64,000 nucleotides of DNA from Evernia prunastri (taxonomy: Eukaryota; Ascomycota; Lecanoromycetes; Lecanorales; Parmeliaceae), in contig NKYR01000058.1 of assembly GCA_003184365.1 (NCBI GenBank), positions 3,662 through 67,661 on the forward strand. Direction: 5' to 3'. Each line of letters starts with the position of its first letter. Positions within the stretch are counted from its first letter, which is position 1. A program made the position numbers and the translations under genes. The notes under the pieces are model-generated. The model was not told where the DNA came from. It searched no databases and was given only the letters and a program-made list of their open reading frames with translations. Positions 1 through 10,502 of the stretch are shown piece by piece.

Positions 1-117
1 GAATCTCATTCTCTATGGCTAGGACTAAGGTAAAGGCCAAGACGAAAGATCAGGAAACAAGAAAGAACGGGGGATGCGAGCAGCCCTTAAGGGGCTGTCG
101 CCTAGATCGTCGGCTAT
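1..117. repeat. Partial LTR copy at the window edge
   Basis: This stretch matches the middle of the 185-bp LTR found complete at 1029-1213 and 2671-2855, with several base differences. The left part is lost at the window edge. The right part stops exactly at the single N at 118, after which the sequence is unrelated. It is therefore a third, broken copy of the same LTR family. Confidence 0.75.
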
Positions 118-1028
118 NTTTCCGGAAACTGGAAGGACTCTTTCCCTTGTGTCCCCTGTGGGGTTTGAAGGGTTTTAATGAGCCTGTCCAACACATTCAA
201 ATGGCAATGGATTCGAGGACGAATCTTCGAAGGGAGGAGGCCATGTTAGGCGCAGGCCAAAAAGGGGCAGTAGTGCATGTATCCGCCTGAGCCGCGAATG
301 CTTGGCATACGCATGCCAAGCGATTCCTTGGCGAAGAAGCTTAAGGAGCGCATGCCCCCGTGTTTCTGATTTTCCTTCCTTAAGAATTAGTCTTACCATC
401 TAGATATATATATATATACTCTACTAAGTTCACATTGCTACACAACCCTAGCCTGGCTTCTATACTTCTATTATATAAGCCAGTCTAACACTACCTCACA
501 ATAGCTATATACTTTTACTAACGATAATTAGTCTTATATATATCGATTGCGAAGAGTATTATACGATCTCAAGTAATTAGTTCATAAATANTTGCTTCGA
601 GAAAGCTGAGACGTAGAGACTGACTTCGCTAGAATTATTAAATATTCTACTACTAAAGACTATTAAAGTAGATAAACAAAAATCGAATAAAATGCGAGAA
701 AAGTTAGACACGTCGAGTTCGTAGTAGTAAGCGAGTTTCTCGAAGAGATTTCGATTTATTAAAATACTTGAGTAGCTAAGAAAGTATAAATAAAATAAAT
801 TGCTAAAGACTTCTGAAGTCTTTTGTAAACGAAATTTTAATAACGATAGTAAGAGTTTGAATAGAATTCGATAACGATGACTTTCGTAGAAGATAGAGAC
901 TAACTTCGAGAATAGAATTTTCGGATTTAACTGAGAATAAAACGCTTATCTTATCGAAGTTACTAATTTTACTAAAGTCTTCTGCAAAAACTCTGCTACT
1001 TAATAACGACGACGATAAGATAATCGAC
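118..1028. other. Gene-free repeat-derived sequence, AT-rich from about 400
   Basis: No convincing gene. From 300 to 321 there is a perfect short inverted repeat (9-bp arms around ACGC). From about 400 to 1020 the DNA is AT-rich and full of stop codons in all frames, as expected for RIP-damaged repeat sequence. A single N lies at 591. No protein relic could be read in this part. Confidence 0.5.
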
Positions 1029-1213
1029 TGTCAGGGAACGAGGCTTGGTAGAAGGATTCTCATTCTCTATGGCTAGGACTAGGTAGAATTCCAAGACGAA
1101 AGATGAGGAAACAAGAAAGAACGGGGGATGCGAGCAGCCCTTAAGGGGCTGTCGCCTAGATCGTCGGCTATCGCATAGATTAACCTGGCTAGACTGAGAT
1201 CCACACCATGACA
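1029..1213. repeat. Complete 185-bp LTR, left copy of element A
   Basis: It starts TGTCA and ends TGACA, the short terminal inverted repeat expected of an LTR. It is nearly identical over its whole length to 2671-2855, with only a few base changes. The flanking five bases on the outer side are TCGAC. Confidence 0.8.
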
Positions 1214-1435
1214 GTAGCTCCCCCTTCAAAGGCTGAGCTCCTGCGAAGCAGACAAAGGATGTAGACAAGGCGAAGGTAAAGACGAAGGCGGAGACAAGGC
1301 GAGGGCGGGGGCGAAGACTAAGCGCGGCGAGCAAGCGAGGCGAGAAAGGCGAAAACTGGACGAGACACAGGCGAAGATTAGGCGGGCGAGAGGAGGATTA
1401 GACGAAGGACGAACGCGAGGCGAGACCGGAGACGA

Positions 1436-1514
1436 AGGCGAAGGCGAAGGCGAAGGCGAAGGCGAAGGCGAAGGCGAAGGCGAAGGCGAAGGCGAAGGCG
1501 AAGGCGAAGGCGAA
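1436..1514. repeat. (GAAGGC)n hexanucleotide microsatellite
   Basis: About 13 near-perfect copies of the hexamer, ending at the single N at 1515. The dipeptide ORFs it creates on the minus strand (Ser-Pro and Arg-Leu runs) are by-products of the repeat and not evidence of a gene. Confidence 0.9.
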
Positions 1515-2317
1515 GNAAGAAAGAAATCCAAAAAAAATTTCTTGTCAGGTTCGACCCTTTCACAGACCATAGATACATACGTATCTAGGGTCTTGGTCAA
1601 ATGGCCGACGAGTATCCTTTGCGGCTACCACATGTACGTATGTAGGCTACACTCTTCGTAGTATAGATACCGACATACTAGCATGCTACCGCATATGCCT
1701 ATGGGACCATACTCATCGCAGCATGGATACCGACATTCCCTTCGGTATAGGAGGAGGTATGCTACTCTCCTCACTCCCCATAGTACCCCCCCTTTTAGGT
1801 GGCTGGTCCCCAGCCACAAAAAAGAAAGCCCCCTCCCCCTCTTGAAGCCCGATAGTGTAGGACCGAACGGACGCGAGGGACGAAAAAATTTGACGTGATT
1901 TCCGGGGACGAGACGGAGGAGCAAAGGACGAGGCACGAGAGTTGACATAAGTGCCAGGGCGAGAACCAGAGGTTTTTAACACAAGTGTCAGAGCGAGGGC
2001 GAGAGCGAGGGCGAGAAAGAGGCGAGGACGAGGAGCGAAGGACTAGGCGAGATCAGGAAGCGAGATTACGCAGCCACAGCTAAGCTGCAACGAACGATGG
2101 TCGAACTAGATCAGGCGGAACAGGAGCGAGGACGGAAGGACGAGGCACGGGAGAATGAGGCTGGACTTGACGAGGGCTGGCATTTGGCCCAGACGAGGCG
2201 GGCGAGATAGGAAGACTTGGCGAGATCTGAAGCGGGATTACGTAGTTCAGCTGCTGCTGCAACGTACGATAGTCGAACTGGATCAGGCGAGCGGTCGGAG
2301 CGAAGGCACGGAAGGCG

Positions 2318-2480
2318 AGACACGGAAAGCGAGGCACGGATGCAGTTTATTGTCGTGCTGGACGAGAGACGCGGAAGGCGAGGCGCGGAAGGCGAGACAC
2401 GGATGCAGTTTACTGTCGTGCTGGACGAGAGACGCGGAAGGCGAGGCGCGGAAGGCGAGGCGCGGAAGGCGAGGCACGGA
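2318..2480. repeat. 63-bp tandem repeat
   Basis: A unit containing CACGGATGCAGTTTA begins at about 2335 and again at about 2398, giving a 63-bp period, followed by shorter GGCGAGGCGCGGAA-type repeats. It sits inside LTR element A. The period is a multiple of three, but no clean reading frame covers the element. Confidence 0.75.
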
Positions 2481-2670
2481 AGGTGAGACACGAAATGCTC
2501 AATAAAGAGATCGAATCGTTGGCGGGACTGGGTTTTCAAGACCTGAAGGATTCCAGCATCAAGACCTGGAGAAAGGATACCAGCGTCGAGACCTGAAAGG
2601 ATTCCAGCATCTTGCGAGGTTTGGTTTTCTACGCGTAGAAGCGTTAAACCGGTTGTTCGATCTTTCGTAA

Positions 2671-2855
2671 TGTCAAGGAACGAGGCTTGGTAGAAGGATT
2701 CTCATTCTCTATGGCTAGGACTAGGTAGAATTCCAAGACGAAAGATGAGGAAACAAGAAAGAACGGGGGATGCGAGCAGCCCTTAAGGGGCTGTCGCCTA
2801 GATCGTCGGCTATCGCATAGATTAACCTGACTAGACTGAGATCCACACCATGACA
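2671..2855. repeat. Complete 185-bp LTR, right copy of element A
   Basis: Direct repeat of 1029-1213 with matching TGTCA and TGACA ends. The outer flank after it reads TCAAT. Confidence 0.8.
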
Positions 2856-3562
2856 TCAATAGAGATCATCACTCGCTATAAACAGACGCTTCTGACAAAT
2901 TAAGTTTATTGATAAATATAGTCATATAAAGTTTATGAAAGAGATTAAGAGATTTACCATCAGTATATATAGTTATATCAGCGAAATTAGCTAATTCCTC
3001 CTGTTTCTTTGACTGCAAATTGTTTATAATTAAGTATAAAAAACTATATCCTCGATTTCATAATCACTCGTTTCGAAATAGACGACGTTTTTAGTCTATA
3101 TTTCGTCTCTCGCTATCGCAAGAAGAATATTTAATTCAAAAAAATACTCGCCGTTTTTATAATCATTCGCAAATAACTATCGCGTCTATATAGTACTCAT
3201 TTAACTCTCTACTATAATAATAACGTCGTCGTCGAGAATATTAAAAACAAGTTCATTCGTAAGTCGATTATGATCTCGCTGAGAGAAATCGTTATACTAC
3301 TCGCTCGCTATAATATTAATATAAAGATTATTTAAATTTCTATCAAATATAATTATTTGACAGATTTACTCTCTCGCTTTAAATTCGCTAAAATCGCTAA
3401 CTTACATTTATAGTTAAAGTCTCTCTCTCAGAAGAGAACTCGCTAAGTCGCGATTTATTCGAATTATAATACAAATAGACTTCGCTAAGCCGCAATGTCG
3501 CGAGATATCTTTAATAAAATTTAGTCAATAAGACGAGAAGTGACTATTAAACAGTTACTAAT
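2856..3562. other. AT-rich RIP-like spacer between the two LTR elements
   Basis: The block is AT-rich with stops in every frame and repeated TCGCTA-like words. The far half of the Tc1/mariner relic should continue here if element B simply inserted into it. I could not read that continuation, so either damage is too heavy or a rearrangement took place. Confidence 0.45.
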
Positions 3563-3787
3563 TGTCAGAACCGTGCCCAGAGTCAAGTCTAATGGGGGTA
3601 AATTGAATAAGACAACTAGATAAAGAGCGAATATGTACACAGGAGAAGAGCGCTTAAATACTAGGAAGAATCCCCGCTAGCCTATGTGATAATGAGAATG
3701 TGTCAATGACCAATAAATACTCTATGTGCCTGACACATAGCCATAAACACTCCCTTTGTACCTGACAGCTAGGGTACGTCCGTAACA
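3563..3787 (-). repeat. 3' LTR of element B (225 bp)
   Basis: On the minus strand it starts TGTTACGG and ends TTCTGACA. It is essentially identical to 4799-5023. On the minus strand it directly follows a polypurine tract, which marks it as the 3' LTR. The outer five bases are CTAAT. Confidence 0.85.
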
Positions 3788-3801
3788 CTACCCCCCCCCT
3801 C
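3788..3801 (-). promoter_or_regulatory. Polypurine tract of element B
   Basis: On the minus strand a purine run (GAGGGGGGGGG then TAG) lies immediately before the TGTTACGG start of the 3' LTR. This is the standard place for the second-strand primer of an LTR retrotransposon and fixes the element's orientation as minus. Confidence 0.75.
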
Positions 3802-3829
3802 AGGCAAGCGATGCCCCAGCGCTGTAGAT

Positions 3830-4252
3830 TGGCCTGCGAGTCGTCTGCGTGCAGAAAGAATGAGGATAGTGGCGAGGTCTCGGAGATTTCGGAGACGGCG
3901 TGGCCTTTTTGACTTGGCAATAGCGTTGTGAGGCCCAGGGTTCTCCGGATATTTGCTGTGATAGTCATTGACTACGTCCTGGGCCCCCTCAAACTCATTA
4001 TTGTCAGTATTCCACCAAGTCAGGGTGTCATCATCATCTTTCCACTTGACTTGGTACTGCAATTGGTTGTAATGACGTCGAGAGTCTAGGATATCCTCCA
4101 CAACCCATTCGTCACCCTTAGGCGTCTCGATTGGCTTTGCGGGAGGATTCTTCTGGCCCGGGAGCGGATCCCTAGGAGCGAGCGTCAATAGTTTGGGACT
4201 GACGACTGGACGGATCTTCATTGTGGGAGGGAGTTGGAGTTTGTATGCAGAT
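3830..4252 (-). pseudogene. Chromodomain-bearing integrase C-terminus (fragment)
   Basis: Frame read on the minus strand from just after the N at 4253. It opens with the linker found after the integrase core (KLQLPPTMKI, then LLTLAPRDPLPG), followed by a chromodomain of about 55 residues: EWVVEDILDSRR, then LQYQVKWKDDD and TWWNTDNNEFEGA, ending near HSKYPENPGP. In full-length chromoviruses this domain steers integration toward marked chromatin. Here there is no integrase core, so the fragment cannot act alone; it could be carried in trans only as a passenger. Confidence 0.8.
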
Positions 4253-4253
4253 N

Positions 4254-4362
4254 AGGCTGCTGGCTCCTTCTTGAATGTCCTTGAGAGACTCCTGGAGTTC
4301 CGCCATATCAAGTGGAGTAGCCTCATCTTCTGAACTCTCAACATCTTTTCCTCGTGCCATGT
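4254..4362 (-). pseudogene. Short gag-like N-terminus (fragment)
   Basis: On the minus strand, from about 4360, an ATG begins an acidic peptide (MARGKDVESSEDEA, then MAELQESLKDIQEGA) that runs into the N at 4253. Position between the 5' LTR and pol suggests it is the start of gag. It is in a different frame from the chromodomain that follows. No zinc knuckle is present. Confidence 0.5.
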
Positions 4363-4798
4363 TGTCACTGTCTAGCACACTCGTTTCTTATCCGTTTGAG
4401 GTGCCACGAAGACTGGTAATGCTTTGAATGGTGTTCTTTTGAATGGTAACAGCTTGATGGGGTGGTTTCTTGACTGCTTAAGGAAGAACGTCCAGGCGGA
4501 GTTGGATGCGGAGCGGAGAAAGAAGTCTTTGTTCTTTAATGAAGTTTGTTCTTTTTGTTAGGGGGGTTGTTTGCACGAATGCTGGGGTGCTTGCACGTAT
4601 GCAGCAGTACCTCCTCGTAAGGGGTTTTCCTTGTGGTCAACAAGTCCTAGCCACGAATGGTTCGTTTTGCCCGTAGGTAGGCCACACCCGGATGCCCAAT
4701 GATCTGACGTCGAAACGTCTTCACAACGGTCCCGATGACAATTTTCTTTTACTGTTCGCTTGTCAGTACGAACGGAAGGGTGGATGATCTAGTTGTAG

Positions 4799-5023
4799 TG
4801 TCAGAACCGTGCCCAGAGTCAAGTCTAATGGGGGTAAATTGAATAAGACAACTAGATAAAGAGCGAATATGTACACAGGAGAAGAGCGCTTAAATACTAG
4901 GAAGAATCCCCGCTAGCCTATGTGATAATGAGAATGTGTCAATGACCAATAAATACTCTATGTGCCTGACACATAGCCATAAACACTCCCTTTGTACCTG
5001 ACAGCTAGGGTACGTCCGTAACA
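4799..5023 (-). repeat. 5' LTR of element B (225 bp)
   Basis: Near-identical direct repeat of 3563-3787. On the minus strand the interior that follows begins CTACAACTAGATC; I see no clear TGG-type tRNA primer site there, so the priming mode is unknown. The outer flank is CTGAC. Confidence 0.85.
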
Positions 5024-5027
5024 CTGA

Positions 5028-6135
5028 CGAATTTCCGCACCATAAAAGACGCATAATATCGAGAGTCATGAAGACTGATTCCTGATGCTTGAATACATGG
5101 GCTGAGACCTTATCCTCTATGACCAGAGTATCAGAGCGTGAAAACTTATATGCTTTAACGAATTTGAAAAGCTTGAGAATAAGCACTTGCTTTGAATTAG
5201 CTATGCTTTGATACTGAGAAGCTAGAGAATAGACACCTTCTTTTGATAACGATATCAGATAATCTCTCCTTTCTTCCCTGAGATCGTAACTTTATCAGTC
5301 TCTGCAGTCCACCTCCATTTGGACTTTGGATCATCAAGGTTTCGAAGACCCATACGACGCATACCTGTTTCCAGCTCTCATTGAACCTTTGCTTCAGACT
5401 TAAAAGCTTCGTTAATTTTGACTAGATCGACCTCACATTCCTTCTTCTCAGCAACGATTCCAGCCTTTCAAACGTGACATAAATCTTTATAATCATATAA
5501 AAAACAGCCCCAGAACATGAACTTCATGGCTTCAACGAATCTACGTCGAACAGCAGACTGCACATAGACTTCCTGAGGCTGACGCCATTGCCGCACCTTC
5601 CCACGCCGAGAATTCAAGATCACGCTTGTTTCGTCACTTCAAATCACATTCTTTCAGTCCTCTATAATCCAGTCCTTATATCGCATAACAAACTAATATC
5701 GAGCTTCTCTCATAGCCTCTGTCAAGGACGATTTTTTGATGATCTTGACGAACCGAAAGTTGTTTCGTTTGAGGACTACATAGAGTCAGAAATCAAACAA
5801 ATACTCTTAAATTAATACTTATTACTTAGAATGATTCCTGATAATAAACCTTGCTCAGCAGCCAACATATACGAAATCTTTTCACGACCATAGCGATCCT
5901 TCCGAACAGCCGCTAGAATAACACTCTCAACCTCAGAAGTAACGACTGTTAGACGTCCAGATCTGGAATTATCTATAACGTACGAACTCAGCAGCTTCTT
6001 GAACTGTTCCGAATCGTAACCTCGATCTCGTACTTGCTTTTGAAGACGACTAATAGTCTAACGAGATATCTCAGTGATGACAGTGATGATCTTGACAGCA
6101 ATACCAGCCTCAGCCAAAGCCAATGCTTACATGCG
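5028..6135 (-). pseudogene. RIP-damaged Tc1/mariner transposase relic
   Basis: Reading the minus strand across frames gives an N-terminal helix-turn-helix region (ALALAEAGIAVKIITVITE, then SRQTISRLQKQVRDRGYD), a SGRLTVVTSEVE linker and VRKDRYGREK, then the catalytic core with SDETSVIL (first Asp near 5633), FWGCFLYD, and TLVIEDKVSAH (second Asp near 5112). It breaks off at LLWCGNSS, exactly where element B begins. Several conserved Trp codons are TGA instead of TGG (for example 5639-5641 and 5654-5656), the typical RIP outcome. The third acidic residue of the DDE/D triad is missing. The relic is certainly not functional. Confidence 0.8.
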
Positions 6136-7031
6136 TGTACCATCGTCATGATTAACACTCTATGCATTGGATGCCATGAGAGAAGACAGAGAAGAATAGC
6201 CTGGAATGATTCCATATTGGCTGATATTTGTACTTGGTTCCCCCCTTTCTCTCTGGAACAGACCATTTTCCGCCTTGACAAAAGAAAGGACTACCGCATT
6301 GATTGTTCTCCAAATAGAATTGCCGAAATGTACAGCATTGATGTGTTTCAGTAGGAATTTGTATGCAAAGCACAGATATTCTATGCAAAGCATAGACAGG
6401 AATCTGAGAGTTTTGACCTCAGCCCTATATGGACCCTTTTCTTGGCATGTCCAGGACTTTTTACGCCTACCTCCGTAGTTAACGTTGGTAACCTTAACAG
6501 CAATAATCTCAAGGCCTCTTTTTTTCCTTTTCAGCTCCCAACATTATTCCTTCTTACCTGAAGTACCTTTCTCATTCCCTCTCATACTTCCCCCTCCCAT
6601 GTGTAAGGTATGTTGGCTAGAAGAGTTCGATAAACGCCAAACCACACATTTAACATACCGACCCAAGGTACTTTATTCTATCACGAAACGCCACACTGTT
6701 CTCGGCTCAAGCCTCTTCACGATTCTCCGTTAATCGGCTGGCTAACTGGCGCGAGTACTCTCCCTAACACTTTCCTGCATATGCGATTTCCCCACCTGGC
6801 TTTTGTCCACCACACCACCCTGGCACCTTTCCAAATCCACTGGGGACCTCTCCGACTCGCTCCCATAATATGGTCATGAATCCTGGAACATGACAGAGAA
6901 ACCGTAGTGGCCCAGAAAAAAGCCCTTCGAGTACAACGCGCTCTCCCTCGTGTCATCTTCGTGTCTTACGCTCTCTTCCCCCTCCAAGACGATTCAACGT
7001 GCCCTCGGCACCATCGGTACCTCATCCGGCC
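6136..7031. other. Intergenic, upstream of CDC4
   Basis: The left part may still be transposon-derived. From about 6500 it is pyrimidine-rich and probably contains the promoter and 5' leader of the F-box gene. No gene seen. Confidence 0.5.
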
Positions 7032-10000
7032 ATGAATCCTCCGTCTCGCGGTCTCTCATCTATCCTTCCTACCCCGTCTAAACCCACTTCACCGTCTAAG
7101 CCGACAGACGAGAGAATGCAGCAGGGAGCAGTACAGCCACTAGAGAATATCCGTTCGGATGATGTGTTGGGACAATTCTCCTACGCTCCAGCTACTCAAA
7201 CTACAGTCGTTACTACTACTACTACCACCACCACGAATTTCCCGCCGATCATGATGAAGGCTCCCCAGCATCTATACGACCTAGATCCAAAGCTGTATCC
7301 CTTGGCTTCTTCACCAACACCCACATCCATTAAGAAGTTGTGCTTCGATGTGAACGGGACGCCAACGCTATTTCAGGAAGCAGACAACACGCTTGAGACT
7401 CTGGAAAAGGTGTGTGAACCTACAATCTATTATTATGAGTAGGTGGCAAGTCTCCTAGCTAACCAAGACTTTGTATTCCTTCGCAGCTTAAGCATCAGCA
7501 AAATGCTTTAACAGCGTCTCACGGTGCTTTACGCTCCGTTGCAAAATCCGATCACGCTTTTGAGAGACCCAGACCCGAAGAGATTCGATTGGCGTCCTCC
7601 GATGCATTATCAAATCAGCAAGCGTCCAGCACTGCTTCAAGTAGTAGGCGAAAGCGATCTGCCTCACCAGTATCCATCTCAGAAGCCGTTACGTTGGCCG
7701 GTGGGCATGGCTCCCGCAAGAGAAGGATTGTGTCAGGGGGGAAAACGAGCTCAAGTCTGGGAAACGCCGATCTTTCAACTCGAAAAGCTTCGCAATCAAG
7801 ATTGCAGATCGTTCAAACATCAACACCAATTACCCCGCATATTGGTAGGAGCGACACTCTCCAAAACAAAACACCTCCAGTATGGCGGCCAGAAGCAATG
7901 GAAGAACTTCACGAGGAGGAAACGGAACCAAGCACTTTCGACATATCCGCAGCAAATGAAGATGATCCTCAGATATTAAGTCCTAGGTCAGAAACAACAA
8001 GAGGAGCGGTATCTCGCGAGGACGACGTTGTCAATCATGAAAACGATATAATTGAAGATTCAGAAGTCCAATCTGCGTGGCGAGATCTGGGCATCGGATC
8101 CGCCATGACTCCGCGTATGGAGAACGATGAAGATGAACATTTTCCACAATTTCGACAGCCAGATCGTCCACGTCCAAGTATACTCGATACTACTGCTGCA
8201 CAGGATGTTAGCCTACCTAGCCCAAGTCTGTCTCCAGTCACTGCGGCGGCGAACATGCAGATTCGCAGAGGATATTCTGAGCAACCAACTCTGGGTCGTA
8301 CAAACGCCAATGGAAGTTTTCAAACTCTGCTCTCTCAGAGTCAAAACAGCACGGGATCAAGCATTTCCGACGAGAATTTGCACAACTCCCAAAATCGACA
8401 GATATCCGCACCAATAGCTGAGGAAGTCGTCCCCGCCAGGGGCCAAGTTTCTACAAGGTCTCTCTTGAGCCTGCCATCAATGGTGGACACTTTCGAAGCT
8501 ATGCCCGAGGAAATGAAGACCTATCTTATGTATCAGTTCCTACGTCGTTGTTCGAAGCCGGTACTTCATTTCGTCGCTGACGTGGTCAACCCGGCACTCA
8601 AGTGCGATTTTCTCAGGCTTCTTCCAGTAGAGCTCTGTCTCCACGTGATTGGAAATCTTGATGTTAAGACACTTTGTCGTGCCGCTCAAGTTTCGAGGAG
8701 GTGGAGGCAGCTTATTGACTCTTCCGAGAAAGTATGGAAGCGCCTTTTTGATAACGACAACTATGTTTTACCAGACGGCGAGCTCCCGAGAGCGATCCGT
8801 GAGGGATGGGGCTGGCAATCTGAGTCACAAACAGAAGACCATGAAAAGGATCTTAGTGCCTTTTCAACAAACCCTTCGGATACGGACTTGTCCGTCTCTT
8901 CCCGCATGTACCGAGAACAATCAGGAACGAGTCCATTTGCCGCCTCGCAGAGCGGTTCTGTGACTCCACAAACCAAGAAGTCCAAGCGAAAAGCAAAGTC
9001 GAGGTCCAAGCCGGCAAGTCGCAAACACCAAAAGAGAATTCATTCGGCCTCGATCGATCCAATAGACCTTGAAGACGAAGCTTTACTGGATATGGCGTCG
9101 GCAGACGGTCCATACGCAGCTGCCAACGCGGCCGCTGCTGCCGTGCCATATCCCCGCATTGGGCTACCAAGTCTAAAGAATTTGCATCTTTTCAAGTCGA
9201 TCTACTTAAGGCATCATCTTATTCGTAAGACTTGGATGCAAGACGAAGTCACACCTCGCCACATAGCCTTCAGAGCACACCAACGGCATGTAGTAACATG
9301 CTTGCAGTTCGACGCAGATAAAATTCTCACAGGCAGTGATGATTCTAACATCAACGTTTATGATACAAAGACTGGCGCCCTTCGAGCCAAACTTGAAGGA
9401 CACGAAGGAGGCGTCTGGGCATTGCAATACGAAGGTAACGTTCTGGTCTCTGGTTCCACTGACCGGACTGTCCGAGTGTGGGATATCGAGAAGGGTAAAT
9501 GCACGCAAGTGTTCCAAGGGCATACATCTACCGTACGATGCTTGCAAATCCTGATGCCCACCCCCGTCGAAGGCAAGAACCGAGATCAAATGATGCCAAA
9601 ACAGCCACTCATCATCACTGGTTCTCGAGATTCAAACCTTCGAGTATGGAAATTGCCTAAACCTGGGGATGCCCCCCTTTTTCAAACGGGACCAGCACCA
9701 GACGAGAACTCCGACTGTAAATACTTCGTCCGTACTCTCGCTGGTCACCATCATTCGGTCCGTGCAATTGCCGCTCATGCTGATACGCTCGTCAGCGGAA
9801 GCTATGATTGCAGTGTACGAGTATGGAAAATCTCCACTGGTGAAACTCTCCATCGGCTACAAGGACATACTCAGAAAGTGTATAGTGTCGTCCTCGATAA
9901 TAAGCGAAAGCGCTGCATTAGTGGCTCGATGGATAACCTAGTAAAGGTCTGGTCGCTCGAAAACGGAACCGTATTGTTCAACCTCGAAGGCCATTCATCT

Positions 10001-10502
10001 CTGGTTGGTCTTCTGGATTTGCAGCAGGATCGCCTCGTCTCTGCCGCAGCTGATTCGACTCTGCGAATTTGGGATCCAGAAAACGCCCATTGCAGGAGCA
10101 CACTGAGTGCACACACTGGCGCGATTACTTGCTTTCAACATGACGGCCAAAAAGTCATATCTGGGTCAGATCGAACTCTCAAGATGTGGGACGTCGCAAC
10201 CGGTGAATTCGTTAAAGATCTGTTGACAGACCTGAGCGGAGTGTGGCAGGTTAAGTTCAACGAGCGAAGATGCGTTGCTGCCGTTCAACGCAACAATTTA
10301 ACCTACATCGAAGTAAGGATTTCCATAGGGATGCGTTTGATCGGCTGCTAAGAGCTTCATATAGGTACTGGACTTTGGCGCCTCTAGGGACGGTGTTCCG
10401 GGACACAAACGAGGTCGCCGTATTGTCGTCAATGTAGATGGGCAAGAAGTTTCTGACCCTCATGATACCTCCGCCGACCCCGATATATTCGTGGAAGACT
10501 AA
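7032..10502 (+). CDS. cdc4: Cdc4/Fbw7-type F-box and WD40 protein
   Basis: Substrate-recognition subunit of an SCF ubiquitin ligase; Cdc4 relatives bind phosphorylated cell-cycle regulators. Exons are 7032-7409, 7487-10312 and 10365-10502, all phase 0, giving about 1113 residues. The start at 7032 has good context (GCCATGAAT); the reading frame is open further upstream without a better ATG. Residues 1-450 are polar and probably disordered. A helical dimerisation-like segment (MPEEMKTYLMYQFLRRC) precedes the F-box at about 502-548 (LLPVELCLHVIG, RAAQVSRRWRQL). After a basic linker (KKSKRKAKSRSKPASRKHQK) come about eight WD40 blades from residue 720 on, with repeated GH and VW signatures. Met30/SconB is the main alternative, but the dimerisation segment and blade count favour Cdc4. 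Confidence 0.9.

Larger units (their letters stand above)
1029..2855. mobile_element. Non-autonomous LTR retrotransposon (element A)
   Basis: Two direct 185-bp LTRs enclose a 1457-bp interior. The interior has no reverse transcriptase, integrase or protease that I can read. It is GA-rich on the plus strand and contains a hexanucleotide array, a 63-bp tandem repeat and a diverged duplication (about 2055-2115 against 2233-2295) that reads as charged, coiled-coil-like peptide fragments (for example LLLQRTIVELDQA). Outer flanks are TCGAC and TCAAT, which differ only by G-to-A and C-to-T changes, so they could be a RIP-altered 5-bp target duplication. A purine run next to the left LTR on the minus strand (GAAGGGGGAG) suggests minus orientation, while the readable peptide lies on the plus strand, so orientation is open. 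Confidence 0.6.
3563..5023 (-). mobile_element. Deleted Ty3/gypsy chromovirus (LTR element B)
   Basis: Two nearly identical 225-bp LTRs surround only about 1 kb of interior. On the minus strand the interior starts with a short acidic peptide (from about 4360, MARGKDVESSEDEA...), then switches frame at the N at 4253 and continues with the tail of a chromoviral integrase (LQLPPTMKI motif) and a chromodomain. Everything between, including protease, reverse transcriptase, RNase H and the integrase core, is missing. LTRs this similar point to a recent insertion or recent recombination. Flanks CTGAC (right) and CTAAT (left) fit a 5-bp target duplication altered by RIP-type transitions. Confidence 0.8.

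Noticed and set aside
300..321. Perfect 9-bp inverted repeat as terminator or TIR
   Set aside because: A single short palindrome without a partner, target duplication or adjacent gene; probably chance in repeat DNA.
1226..1600. Minus-strand ORFs with long Ser-Pro and Arg-Leu runs
   Set aside because: They are translations of the GAAGGC hexamer array and break at the N at 1515.
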